64,000 bases of DNA from contig NZ_CP108143.1 of assembly GCF_036206005.1 (NCBI RefSeq), positions 1,550,001 to 1,614,000 of the forward strand, in the 5' to 3' direction. The translations under genes were made by a program, and so were the position numbers. Under the pieces are notes generated by a model. It was not told where the DNA came from, ran no database searches, and saw nothing but the letters and a program-made list of their open reading frames with translations. Below, in pieces: positions 1 through 8,002 of this stretch (position 1 is its first letter; each line of letters starts with the position of its first letter). The stretch is from Streptomyces sp. NBC_00178. GTDB taxonomy: Bacteria > Actinomycetota > Actinomycetes > Streptomycetales > Streptomycetaceae.

Positions 1-616
1 ACCGGTCGCCGATGCCATGGACCGGCTGATGAAGGTCACCCCCGACGACATCTCCGGCCGCCTCCTGCTGCTGCACGGCCCGCCGGGCACGGGCAAGACC
101 TCCGCGCTGCGCACGCTCGCCCGGTCCTGGCGGGACTGGTGCCAGGTCGACTGCGTGCTGGACCCCGAGCGGCTGTTCAACGACGTCGGATACCTCATGG
201 ACATCGCGATCGGTGAGGACGACGGCTCGGCGAAGGGCCGGTGGCGTCTGCTGCTCCTGGAGGACTGCGACGAACTGATCCGCGGCGAGGCGAAGCACAC
301 CGCCGGCCAGGCGCTGTCCCGGCTGCTGAACCTGACGGACGGTCTGCTGGGACAGGGCCGCAACGTGCTGGTGGGCGTGACGACGAACGAGGACCTGGAA
401 CGGCTGCACCCCGCCGTCGTGCGGCCGGGCCGGTGCCTGGCCCGCATCGAGGTGGGACCGCTGACCCGCCCGGAGTCGGTGTCCTGGCTGGGCACGGAGG
501 AGGGGCTCGGCAGGGAGGGCGCCACACTCGCCGAGCTCTACGCCCTGCGCCGCGGCAGCGGCCCCGCGTCCGTGCCGAAGCAGGACGCCGGAGCGGACGC
601 CGGGCTGTACCTCTGA
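1..616 (+). CDS. AAA-family ATPase, 3' part (gene enters from upstream)
   Basis: The frame is open to the left edge, so this is the C-terminal part of a longer protein; the first visible ATG is at 17 but need not be the start. Counting from that ATG, Walker A is GPPGTGKT (residues 21-28) and Walker B is LLLLEDCDE (about 77-85). VGVTTNEDLERLHPAVVRPGR matches the sensor-1/arginine-finger region of classical AAA proteins that remodel other proteins. The tail (about 30 residues) is low complexity. Streptomyces have many such cytoplasmic AAA proteins with a variable N-terminal domain, which is outside the window. Substrate unknown. Confidence 0.8.
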   Translation, partial: PVADAMDRLMKVTPDDISGRLLLLHGPPGTGKTSALRTLARSWRDWCQVDCVLDPERLFNDVGYLMDIAIGEDDGSAKGRWRLLLLEDCDELIRGEAKHTAGQALSRLLNLTDGLLGQGRNVLVGVTTNEDLERLHPAVVRPGRCLARIEVGPLTRPESVSWLGTEEGLGREGATLAELYALRRGSGPASVPKQDAGADAGLYL

Positions 617-728
617 GCGCACGGCGGACCGGCACAGGCCGCCCCTTCCGGGAGGCCGGCGCCTCACACCGTGGCCGGCCTGCGCGTTCCGGACGCGCTC
701 GGCGCGAGCCCGCCCGGGCCCGCTGCGC

Positions 729-1103
729 TCAGCGTGCGTAGGCCGCGCGCACCGCGTCCGCGGCCCGGGTGAGCGCGTCGGCCTCCGAGAGGCCGAGGCG
801 CCGCGCCTGCTCCGCGTACTCCTGCGCCGCCGTCGCCGCGTGACGGGCCGCCGCGTCGCCCGCCGGGGCGACGAACGTCCCGTTGCGGCCCCGGGTCTCG
901 ACGACCCCGTCGGACTCCAGTGCCCGGTAGGCCTTGGCGACGGTGTTGGCGGCGAGGCCCAGCTCCTCCGCGAGGCCCCGCACGGTCGGGAGCCGGTAGC
1001 CCACGGGCAGGGCGCCGGAGCGGGCCTGTTCGGACAACTGGGCACGCAGTTGCTCGTAGGGCGCGGTGGCGGAATCCGGATCAACGGCGATCTTCAGGGT
1101 CAC
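729..1103 (-). CDS. Short GntR-family (YtrA-like) transcriptional regulator
   Basis: 124 residues from a GTG at 1101-1103. An N-terminal winged-helix domain (PYEQLRAQL, then LPTVRGLAEELGLAANTVAKAYRALE) is followed by a roughly 50-residue helical tail instead of a large ligand domain, as in the YtrA subfamily that usually represses its own operon and nearby transporters. It is divergent from the GNAT gene at 1197, with 93 bp between them holding both promoters. Longer upstream starts would run into that gene, so the GTG is preferred. Target unknown. Confidence 0.85.
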   Translation of the reverse strand: MTLKIAVDPDSATAPYEQLRAQLSEQARSGALPVGYRLPTVRGLAEELGLAANTVAKAYRALESDGVVETRGRNGTFVAPAGDAAARHAATAAQEYAEQARRLGLSEADALTRAADAVRAAYAR

Positions 1104-1196
1104 GCGGCGATTCTCTCCCACCCCGGGCCCGGGCACCCCGCTGCGCGCCCGTAAATTCGGAGGCGGCCGGCCGGGCGGTCCGCGTACGGTCCCGGC

Positions 1197-2117
1197 ATGA
1201 CGGTAACCGTGCGCGACTTCCTGCCTGCCGACGCCGAGGCCTGGGTGCAGGTGCGGCGCGCCGCACTGCCGTACCTGGTGACGACTCCCGAGGGGGTCCT
1301 CAGCGACCTGGCGGCGTCCCATCCGGACCGGCGTTTCCGGCTGCTGGTCGCCGAGGAGGACGGCGAGCTGATCGGGACCGCCCAGGTCGGCATCGCGCAC
1401 GAGAGCCCGGTTCCGGGCCAGGGATTCTGCAATCCCTACGTCCGCCCGGACCGGCTGGGACGGGGTGCGGGGTCACTGCTCCTGCGGACCGCCGAGGACC
1501 ACCTCGCCGCCTCGGGCGCGACCGACGTCTACTCCTGGGTGCTCGACGAGCCGGCCAACCGCGCCTTCGCCGCGAAGCGCGGGTACGAGCCGCGCCGGTC
1601 GGCGCACTTCCTCCATCTCGACCTGGCGGGCGGCCCGCTGCCGCCGCTCCCGGAGCTGCCCGCCGGGGTCGCGTTGCTGAGCGGCGCCGACTTCGAGGAC
1701 GATCCGCGCCCGCTGTTCGAGGCGGACGCCGAGGTCACCGCCGACGAACCGAGCGACGTCACGGCGGAGTTCAGCGACTACGAGGACTGGCTCGCCACGA
1801 CCTGGCGGCGGCCCGGCTTCGACCACGCGCTCACCACGGTCGTCACGGTCGGCGGAGAGGTCGCGGCGTTCAGCGCGGCGCTGACCGACGGGCTGACCCG
1901 CTACTCGTCGGCCATGACGGGCACCCGGCGCGCCTTCCGCGGCCGGGGGCTCGCGAAGCTCGCCAAGAACGACTCGCTGCACCGGTCGCGTGCCGCCGGC
2001 TACACGGACGCGTACACCGGCAACGACACCGGCAACGACCCGATGCTGGCGGTCAACCGGTGGTTCGGTTACGAGGTCTGCGCGACGGAGGTGCGTCATG
2101 TCCGCAGCATCGGCTGA
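1197..2117 (+). CDS. Tandem GNAT-family N-acetyltransferase
   Basis: 306 residues. Two GNAT folds in tandem: the first has the acetyl-CoA pyrophosphate loop around RLGRGAGSLLL (residues about 83-93), the second around GRGLAKLAKNDSL (about 245-257), followed by NRWFGYEVCATEVRHV, the usual end of such double GNATs. Expected to be a cytoplasmic acetyl-CoA-dependent transferase acting on a small amine or antibiotic-like substrate, which the sequence does not specify. The next gene starts 20 bp before its stop, so the two are probably translationally coupled. Confidence 0.85.
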   Translation: MTVTVRDFLPADAEAWVQVRRAALPYLVTTPEGVLSDLAASHPDRRFRLLVAEEDGELIGTAQVGIAHESPVPGQGFCNPYVRPDRLGRGAGSLLLRTAEDHLAASGATDVYSWVLDEPANRAFAAKRGYEPRRSAHFLHLDLAGGPLPPLPELPAGVALLSGADFEDDPRPLFEADAEVTADEPSDVTAEFSDYEDWLATTWRRPGFDHALTTVVTVGGEVAAFSAALTDGLTRYSSAMTGTRRAFRGRGLAKLAKNDSLHRSRAAGYTDAYTGNDTGNDPMLAVNRWFGYEVCATEVRHVRSIG

Positions 2118-2598
2118 CCCCGCGACGGCACTGACGGTGACGCTGGTCAAGGCGGGCCGCACCAAGATCCGGTATCCGGCGCGGCGGGTCCGTGACGACG
2201 GGGACCGGATCACGGTCCGTGCGCCGTGGGCGGCCTCGGGGGTACGGGACTTCGGCTTCGTGCGCTTCGAGCCGGGGGACGTCTTCACCGAACACTACTG
2301 GCGCGACCGGTGGTACGCGGTCAAGGAGGTGCGCACCGGCGGCGGGGAGCTCAAGGGCTGGTACTGCGACATCACCAGGCCCGCCGTGCTGCGGGGCGAC
2401 GAGCTCGTGGTCGAGGACCTGGACCTCGACCTGTGGGTGTCCGCGGACGGCGCCACCGTGCTCCGGCTGGACGAGGACGAGTTCGACCGGAGCGGTCTCG
2501 CCGGCCGGGACCCGCAGGCGGCCGGCGCGGCCGTCCGGGCTCTGGACGAGCTGGACCACCTGGCCCGGACCGGGGGCCTGGCGGGTCTCCTCGGCTGA
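2098..2598 (+). CDS. DUF402 domain protein
   Basis: 166 residues from an ATG inside the end of the GNAT gene. The DUF402 signature is visible: FEPGDVFTEHYWRDRWYAVKEV, then GELKGWYCDITRPA and VVEDLDLDLWVSADG, acidic and aromatic motifs that line the substrate pocket of FomD-type nucleotide phosphohydrolases. Family members hydrolyse nucleotide di/triphosphates or CMP-linked intermediates; the substrate here is unknown. The longer in-frame extension upstream lies inside the GNAT gene and is not used. A strong hairpin follows. Confidence 0.8.
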   Translation: MSAASADPATALTVTLVKAGRTKIRYPARRVRDDGDRITVRAPWAASGVRDFGFVRFEPGDVFTEHYWRDRWYAVKEVRTGGGELKGWYCDITRPAVLRGDELVVEDLDLDLWVSADGATVLRLDEDEFDRSGLAGRDPQAAGAAVRALDELDHLARTGGLAGLLG

Positions 2599-2608
2599 GG
2601 GCCGTCCG

Positions 2609-2640
2609 CGTCCTCGCGGCGGACGCCCGCCGCGAGGACG
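2609..2640. terminator. Bidirectional hairpin terminator
   Basis: Perfect 14-bp inverted repeat (arms 2609-2622 and 2627-2640) with a 4-nt loop, between convergent genes ending at 2598 (+) and 2681 (-). There is no U-tract, as is usual for Streptomyces terminators. Confidence 0.7.
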
Positions 2641-2680
2641 GCGCCTCCCGGTCCCACGCGCGGGTCAGGGAACCACCAGG

Positions 2681-4147
2681 TCAGGGGGCCACCAGCTCCA
2701 CCTCGTAACCCGCCGCGTTCTCCAGGTACGCAGCGTGGTGCCCGCGGCCTCCGGTCCCCGGGGGGAGCGGCCGCCAGCCGTGGCCGGGCGCGCGGCGGAC
2801 CAGGGCGTCGAGCGTCTCGCGGTCCCGGACGTGGAACGCGAGGTGGTTGAGGCCCGGGCGCAGCCTGTCGTGCGTGTCACCGGTCAGGTCCGGGGACTGC
2901 TCGACCACCACGTAACCGTCACCGCGCCGCCAGCTTCGGCCGTGCGCCCAGCGCTGGTACGGGACGTGGCCCAGCTCCCCCAGCAGCCAGCCCCATTCCG
3001 ACTCCGCCTCCGCCAGGTCGGGCACCCACAGCTCGATGTGATGGACCCCGCCGGCGGGGTCGGCCGTCGCGGGCAGCGACACGGCACGGCCGGGGGCCTC
3101 CGGTGCGTACGCCACCGGGTCGCCGTCCTCGTGCCAGTGGATGAGGAAGCGCTCCCCCGCGCGGTAACCGTCGAGCCCCGCCCGGCAGTAGGCGACCATG
3201 TCGTCCGGCAGGGCGTCCAGCGGGTACCAGGTGAGTTCGGAGCACTTGTCCGGTTCGGCGTTGCGGGGCGGACGCCCGGGGTCGTAGCGCGCCTCGAAGA
3301 ACCAGCCCATCCGCGGATTCCCGCCCGGGCCCTTGTGCTGCATGACCAGCGCCGTCCGGAGTTCGTCCGGGTCCAGGACGACGCCGATCTCCTCGGCGGC
3401 CTCCCGGATCACCGCCTCCCGGACGTCCTCGCCGTCCTCGGCGTGACCTGAGGGGGCGTGCAGCAGCCCGTCGGCGTAACCCGTGCCGGCCCGCCGGGCG
3501 AGCAGGACGTCCGGGCCCCGGCGCAGGATCAGGTGCACGTCGACGACCTCGCGGTGCCGGCGGGGCGGTTCGAGGCGGGCCACCAGGGCGTACCGCTCGT
3601 CGTCGACCTCCTTGCCCCAGAGCCGGGCGTCGCCCGCGAGCGGTTCGTGGTGGACGCTCTCGGTGTGGCGGCCGAGCAGCGCGGTGAGCCGGTCGGCGGA
3701 GAGACCCACCCCGTTCCACACCCCTTCGATCAGCACCAGCCGCCCGCCCGGCCGCAGCAGCGAGAACCAGTGCCGCAGGACCGCCTCGGGATCGGGCATC
3801 AGCCAGACCACGTGGCGGGCGAGGATCACGTCGAAGCGCCGGTTGCCCACCGGGGGGAGGCCCGCGTCCCCGGTCAGGACCTCGCTGCCGGTGCCGGCCA
3901 GCTTGGCCCGCGCCTGCTCCACCATGCGCGTCGACCGGTCGACGGCGGTCACCCGGTGGCCCTGCCCCGCGACGAGGAGGGCGAGACTGCCCGTGCCGCA
4001 TCCGAGATCGAGCACCTCGGAGCGCGTGGTGGGCAGCCAGGTCTCCATCCGCTGCGCCCAGGCGTTGCGGACCGCCGGGTCCAGGAGCCCGTGGTCGGGT
4101 TCCTCGTCGAAGGAGTCGGCGGCGGCGTCCCAGTCGATCGTGGTCAT
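2681..4147 (-). CDS. Triple-domain fusion: SAM methyltransferase - NUDIX hydrolase - VOC (glyoxalase-fold)
   Basis: 488 residues if started at the ATG ending at 4147; in-frame ATGs at 4156 and 4171 are alternatives. Domain 1 (about 1-195) is a class I SAM methyltransferase with motif I LDLGCGTGSLA (46-56) and LLRPGGRLVLIEG. Domain 2 (about 200-355) is a NUDIX hydrolase with box GX5EX7REAAEEIG starting at G234. Domain 3 (about 367-487) is a VOC fold with plausible metal ligands in HHIELWVPD, NHLAFHV and YEVELV. The three domains are continuous in one frame with short linkers. Single genes for each domain are common; the threefold fusion suggests steps in sanitising or modifying one metabolite, but no substrate can be named. 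Confidence 0.8.
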   Translation of the reverse strand: MTTIDWDAAADSFDEEPDHGLLDPAVRNAWAQRMETWLPTTRSEVLDLGCGTGSLALLVAGQGHRVTAVDRSTRMVEQARAKLAGTGSEVLTGDAGLPPVGNRRFDVILARHVVWLMPDPEAVLRHWFSLLRPGGRLVLIEGVWNGVGLSADRLTALLGRHTESVHHEPLAGDARLWGKEVDDERYALVARLEPPRRHREVVDVHLILRRGPDVLLARRAGTGYADGLLHAPSGHAEDGEDVREAVIREAAEEIGVVLDPDELRTALVMQHKGPGGNPRMGWFFEARYDPGRPPRNAEPDKCSELTWYPLDALPDDMVAYCRAGLDGYRAGERFLIHWHEDGDPVAYAPEAPGRAVSLPATADPAGGVHHIELWVPDLAEAESEWGWLLGELGHVPYQRWAHGRSWRRGDGYVVVEQSPDLTGDTHDRLRPGLNHLAFHVRDRETLDALVRRAPGHGWRPLPPGTGGRGHHAAYLENAAGYEVELVAP

Positions 4148-4411
4148 GGAGACCATCTTGTCAGCCGCCACCGACAGTGCGTCGAAGCCGATTTCCCTCG
4201 CGCACCGTCCTCACCAGGGGTCGCAGCAGGATCGGCGCGGGCGTCGGGGGCCGCGCCGTGGCGAGGACCCGGGGCCGCCGGGGCGGCCCCCCGGCGGCGA
4301 TAGCTGCGGTGTTCACGTATCGCTCGGCCACCGGCCATCCGCCGCGTGCGGGCACGACATCAACTCCCCGCAGTCTGTTTCGGGTTGACGCAGACCGACC
4401 GAGGAGGACCC

Positions 4412-5986
4412 GTGGTCGCACCATCCGTGTCCCGCAGGCAGATGTTCGGATTCGGCGGCGCGACAGCTGTCGCGCTGATGCTCGGGACGGGGGCGTGGGA
4501 GACGCAGTCCGCGTTCGCCGCGCCCCCGCTGAAGGGGGACCCGTTCACCCTGGGGGTCGCCTCGGGCGACCCGACGTCGGACGGCTTCGTGCTGTGGACC
4601 CGTCTGGCCCCCGACCCCTTCGCCCAGGACGGGCTCGGCGGCATGCCCGCGACACGGGTCCGCGTCCAGTACGAGGTGGCGCTCGACGAGCTCTTCCGCC
4701 GGGTCGTACGCCGGGGCAGCGTCCTCGCGAGCCCCGAACTGGCCCACTCCGTCCATCCCGAGGTGCACGGTCTGGCCCCCGACCGCACCTACTGGTTCCG
4801 CTTCAAGGCCGGTTCCTCCATCTCGCCGGTGGGGCGTACGCGCACCACTCCCGCCCCCTCCGCCTCACCGCGCGAGCTGAAGTTCGCCTTCGCGTCCTGC
4901 CAGGCCTGGCAGGACGGCTACTTCACGGCGTACCACCACATGGCGCAGGAGGACCTCGACCTGGTGGTGCACCTCGGCGACTACCTCTACGAGTACGGGG
5001 TCGGCACGAACAAGCGTGGCGTCGTCACCGACCCGAGGTTCCACACGGAGACCCTCGACCTCGCGCGCTACCGCCTCCAGTACGGCCTCTACAAGTCCGA
5101 GGCCCCGCTGCGCGAGGCGCACGCCGCCTTCCCGTGGATCATGACGTTCGACGACCACGAGGTGGAGAACAACTGGGCGGACGAGACGTCGGAGAACGAC
5201 GAGGACCCCGCCGGTTTCCTGCTGCGCCGCGCCGCCGCGTTCCAGGCGCTGTACGAACACGCGCCGCTGCGCCGCGCGCAGTTGCCGAAGGGTCCCGACG
5301 TACAGATGTACCGGCGGCTCCCCTACGGCCGGCTCGCCGACTTCACGATGCTGGACACCCGGCAGTACCGGGACGACCAGGCGTGCGGCGACGGTTCATC
5401 GGCCGACTGCGCGGAGCGCTTCGACAAGCACCGCACCCTGCTCGGCCCCCGTCAGCGGGCCTGGGTCCTCGCGGGCTTCAGCCGCTCGCCCGCCCGCTGG
5501 CAGATCCTCGGCAACCAGGCGCCGATGGGCCAGACCGACCAGGACCCGGGCCCCGGCACGACCGTCTGGACGGACCCGTGGGACGGCTACGTCGCCGAGC
5601 GCAACCGGCTCCTGGCGCACGCGGACAACCGGGGCGTGCGCAATCTCGTCGTCATCACGGGCGACCGGCACCAGAACTACGCGTGGGACCTGAAGCGCGA
5701 CTACTCCGACCCGGAGTCGCGGACGGTGGGTTCGGAGTTCGTGGGGACGTCGATCACCAGCGGTGGCGACGGCGCCGACATGACAGCCCAGGGCCGGACG
5801 TTCCTCGCGGCGAACCCGCACATGAAGTTCTTCAACAGCCAGCGCGGCTACGTCCGTGTGACGGTCGAGCCGGACCGCTGGACGAGCGACTACCGGGTCC
5901 TGCCCTTCGTGACGAAGCCGGACGCGCCGATCAGCACACGCGCGAGCGTCGTGGTGGAGGACGGCCTGCCCGGGGTGCAGGTCTGA
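4412..5986 (+). CDS. phoD: PhoD-like alkaline phosphatase/phosphodiesterase, Tat-exported
   Basis: 524 residues from GTG 4412, preceded by GAGGAGG at 4401-4407; the ATG at 4346 has no ribosome site. The N-terminus has a Tat signal (VSRRQMFGFGG, hydrophobic stretch, AFA cleavage site). The mature part begins with a Fn3-like PhoD N domain (FTLGVASGDPTSDGFVLWTR) and continues with metal and catalytic motifs FASCQAW, HLGDYLYEYG, FDDHEVENNW and ITGDRHQNY, matching Ca/Fe-dependent PhoD enzymes that release phosphate from phosphoesters and teichoic acids outside the cell. Pho regulation is plausible for the family, but I see only one GTTCAC-like element (about 4311) and do not call a PHO box. Confidence 0.92.
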   Translation: MVAPSVSRRQMFGFGGATAVALMLGTGAWETQSAFAAPPLKGDPFTLGVASGDPTSDGFVLWTRLAPDPFAQDGLGGMPATRVRVQYEVALDELFRRVVRRGSVLASPELAHSVHPEVHGLAPDRTYWFRFKAGSSISPVGRTRTTPAPSASPRELKFAFASCQAWQDGYFTAYHHMAQEDLDLVVHLGDYLYEYGVGTNKRGVVTDPRFHTETLDLARYRLQYGLYKSEAPLREAHAAFPWIMTFDDHEVENNWADETSENDEDPAGFLLRRAAAFQALYEHAPLRRAQLPKGPDVQMYRRLPYGRLADFTMLDTRQYRDDQACGDGSSADCAERFDKHRTLLGPRQRAWVLAGFSRSPARWQILGNQAPMGQTDQDPGPGTTVWTDPWDGYVAERNRLLAHADNRGVRNLVVITGDRHQNYAWDLKRDYSDPESRTVGSEFVGTSITSGGDGADMTAQGRTFLAANPHMKFFNSQRGYVRVTVEPDRWTSDYRVLPFVTKPDAPISTRASVVVEDGLPGVQV

Positions 5987-6000
5987 CGCGGCGTCACCGC

Positions 6001-6041
6001 ACCGGCCGGGCGGCGCGGCAGGGGGATGCCGCCCGGCCGGT
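6001..6041 (+). terminator. Hairpin terminator after phoD
   Basis: Perfect 14-bp inverted repeat (6001-6014 and 6028-6041) with a 13-nt loop, 14 bp after the phoD stop and 48 bp before attL. Confidence 0.7.
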
Positions 6042-6089
6042 GCCGGCGCCGGGACGCGGCATGGGGCGGCGGCCAGGGCCCCGGGCCGG

Positions 6090-6128
6090 TCTTCCTGAGC
6101 CCTCCCCTAACCGCCCCTTAAGCCCGCC
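6090..6128. other. attL core (39-bp direct repeat copy 1)
   Basis: Identical over 39 bp to 22621-22659; it begins TCTTCCTGAGCCC and ends TTAAGCCCGCC. Flanking bases differ immediately on both sides, so this is the exact extent of identity between the two element ends. Lies 110 bp from the integrase stop. Confidence 0.93.
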
Positions 6129-6140
6129 GCAACAGTCATC

Positions 6141-6194
6141 GCAGCCCCTTCGGTCCCTACTGCGCAGGTCAGCAGCAGGGACCGAAGGGGCTGC
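6141..6194. repeat. 18-bp perfect inverted repeat between attL and int
   Basis: Arms 6141-6158 and 6177-6194 with an 18-nt loop. It lies 12 bp inside attL and 44 bp past the int stop, so it could terminate int transcription at the element edge or form part of the recombination architecture; the sequence alone does not decide. Confidence 0.7.
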
Positions 6195-6203
6195 TCCCCC
6201 GCA

Positions 6204-6224
6204 GGGAGCCAAAGCGGGAGCCAC
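6204..6224. repeat. Putative integrase arm-type site, left
   Basis: Two GGGAGCC units at 12-bp spacing (6204-6210 and 6216-6222, the second followed by AC). The same 21-bp pattern, in the same orientation and spacing, occurs inside the other element end at 22516-22536. Paired repeats in both arms of attP are what tyrosine integrases bind with their N-terminal domain. Confidence 0.65.
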
Positions 6225-6237
6225 GGCGCCTTAATCG

Positions 6238-7428
6238 CTAAGTCTCCGGCGGACTGTCGACCGTCACCGGCCCTGAACTGAAGATGGTGTCCATGGCTTC
6301 AGCGCCCTCGGAGATCACCGGGCGGAGTTGCTTGCGGTAGACCTTCTCAGTGACGTCAGTACCACTGTGACCGACCACCCGCGCGATGACTTCGATAGGG
6401 ATGCCGTGATCTGACAGCAAGGAAACGAAGCTGGTTCGCAACTCCCGCGGCACCCAACTCTGCGGGTCCTGGAAGCCCGCTTCCTTGAGGAGGGACCTGA
6501 AGTTGCGCCGCACATTCAGCGAACTCCGTTGCTGTCCCTCTGCGGTGGGGAAGACAAGCCGCTCGTCCGTCCATGGTGCGCCGGCGGCTGCACACGCGGC
6601 AACCTGTCCAGCCTTGTACGCCGTCAGCACCGTGGCTACTTGGTTAGGCATGGCCAGCGACCGGCGACTCTTTCTCGTCTTCGTATCACCATGCCTACGC
6701 ACAGATCGCCACACGTCGACGTGTGGTCTCTCGCCTTCCTGGGAGTCGATGTGCACGTGGGTCCAGGCCAGGGGTCGGGCCTCTTCCGGTCGAACGCCTA
6801 CGAGTAGCGACAGAACCACGTAGGCATGAATCCACGTGCCTTCCTTGGCCCGCAGGACCGCTTCCCCCTGCTGCAGCGAGAGCGATTTACTCGGGCGCCC
6901 AGCGCGGCCTTCCGGGACTTGTACCAGTTCCGCCACGTTCCGGACCACCTTGTTCCTGCGCTGACCTTGGCCGATCGCGCGGCGGAGGATCGAATGGATC
7001 ATCCGCAGGGACTGCGTTGCCAGAACGGCAGCCCTGCCCTCCAACCATTCATCAAGCTGGTCTGCGTCAAGTTCACGAAGCCTTGCGGCACCGAGGTAGG
7101 GCCTGATGTGGGTGTCCGCGAGGATCCGGTAAGTGCCGATGCTGGTTTCCTCCCGCCCCTTCAACCCTTTGTCGAGCCAATCGCTCACCGCTTCGGCGAC
7201 GGTGTAACTCGCGGACGGCTTCACGCCCGCGTCCAGCTCCTTCTTCAGCTCCCTGAGCTTGTGGCGAACCTCCGTCTTGGTCTTGCCCGACACCTTGGGC
7301 CGGTGCCGCTTGCCGGCAGGCGTGTAGCCGAGGGACACGGCACCTACGAACCGGTTCTTGGACTTGTCCCAATAGATCGAGTCTTCTCCGTTGGCAGCCT
7401 TGCGGCCCCTGCCAGTCGGCTCGCTCAT
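6238..7428 (-). CDS. int: Tyrosine-type site-specific integrase
   Basis: 396 residues; an AAAGG ribosome site precedes the ATG. An N-terminal arm-binding domain (about 1-70, ending LRELKKELDAG), a SAM-like core-binding domain (about 75-170) and a C-terminal catalytic domain are recognisable. Catalytic residues: R213 (GVRPEEA), the second box R328-x-x-R331 (PRELRTSF, with Arg where many family members have His), H354 (VVGHSGT) and nucleophile Y364 (EKVYRKQL). It mediates integration and, with Xis, excision between the 39-bp att cores. Located at the attL edge and facing attL, the typical AICE position. Confidence 0.95.
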   Translation of the reverse strand: MSEPTGRGRKAANGEDSIYWDKSKNRFVGAVSLGYTPAGKRHRPKVSGKTKTEVRHKLRELKKELDAGVKPSASYTVAEAVSDWLDKGLKGREETSIGTYRILADTHIRPYLGAARLRELDADQLDEWLEGRAAVLATQSLRMIHSILRRAIGQGQRRNKVVRNVAELVQVPEGRAGRPSKSLSLQQGEAVLRAKEGTWIHAYVVLSLLVGVRPEEARPLAWTHVHIDSQEGERPHVDVWRSVRRHGDTKTRKSRRSLAMPNQVATVLTAYKAGQVAACAAAGAPWTDERLVFPTAEGQQRSSLNVRRNFRSLLKEAGFQDPQSWVPRELRTSFVSLLSDHGIPIEVIARVVGHSGTDVTEKVYRKQLRPVISEGAEAMDTIFSSGPVTVDSPPET

Positions 7429-7445
7429 GGTGACCTTTCGTAAGA

Positions 7446-7479
7446 GCCCGGGCCGCGTCCGTGCGGACGCGGCCCGGGC
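7446..7479. terminator. Strong hairpin between xis and int
   Basis: Perfect 15-bp GC-only-type stem (7446-7460 and 7465-7479) with a GTGC loop, in the 66-bp gap between the xis stop and the int start. Likely uncouples int from xis transcription. Confidence 0.7.
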
Positions 7480-7494
7480 CGGAGTGCTGATGGC

Positions 7495-7710
7495 TCAATG
7501 CGCGGCGTTGGCCTCACGCTTGAGTAGCTCGACGTAGTCCTCGATGTACTCCGTCGGGATGCGTCGGCAGCGGCCAATGCGGACCGTCCGAAGCCGTCCG
7601 AGTCGAATTTCCTCGTAGGCGGTGGAGCGCTTGACTCCGAGGATCTCGGCGGCTGCCTCGACTCGGTGGAGCCGGCGCTGCGGGGTCGATGCTGTGGGTG
7701 CCGTGTCCAT
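7495..7710 (-). CDS. xis: Excisionase (Xis), small HTH protein
   Basis: 71 residues with a GAAGGAG ribosome site. It is a MerR-like/excisionase winged-helix: RLHRVEAAAEILGVKRSTAYEEIRLGRLRTVRIGRCRRIP, followed by a short helix. Such proteins bend att DNA and direct the integrase toward excision. Its gene is immediately upstream of int in the same direction. Confidence 0.9.
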   Translation of the reverse strand: MDTAPTASTPQRRLHRVEAAAEILGVKRSTAYEEIRLGRLRTVRIGRCRRIPTEYIEDYVELLKREANAAH

Positions 7711-7768
7711 GAAGGCGGTATCTCCTTCGCCATGCGTCCGGGCGGGGCCGCGGCCCCTTCCTGTCAGG

Positions 7769-8002
7769 TCCGCTACCTCCGCTACCTCCGCTACCGCCCT
7801 GGTCAGGGGCTTGCTCGTGGTAGCGGATGAGGTAGCGGTAGCGGATGAGGTAGCGGTAGCGGATGAATCCGCTACCGGCCTCGGCCCGAGCGGGGGCGAG
7901 GCCGGTAGCGGGTAGCGGCTAGGTAGCGGACGGGAGGAGGGTTGCCGCTACCTTTTCCGGGTCGCTGACCTGCGAGGTAGCGGAGGTAGCGGAGGTAGCG
8001 GA
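7769..8002. repeat. Iteron array of GGTAGCGGA 9-mers, candidate AICE replication origin
   Basis: At least 14 copies or near copies of GGTAGCGGA. Three tandem inverted copies lie at 7769-7795, several direct ones at 7819-7863 (some overlapping as GGTAGCGGTAGCGGA), an inverted one at 7868-7876, direct ones at 7904-7930, an inverted one at 7944-7952, and three tandem direct copies at 7976-8002. 7855-7876 is a 10-bp-arm palindrome. The outer triplets are in opposite orientation, so the array is framed symmetrically. The right part overlaps the 3' end of the DUF3631 gene, where the 9-mers encode a Ser-Ala-Thr repeat. Position at the end of the replication operon suggests an origin. Confidence 0.7.

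Noticed and set aside
4311..4333. Possible PHO box upstream of phoD
   Set aside because: Only one GTTCAC-like unit is present; the second direct repeat does not match.
7769..8002. Repeats as a CRISPR array
   Set aside because: The units are 9 bp, partly overlapping and in both orientations, without regular spacers or cas genes.
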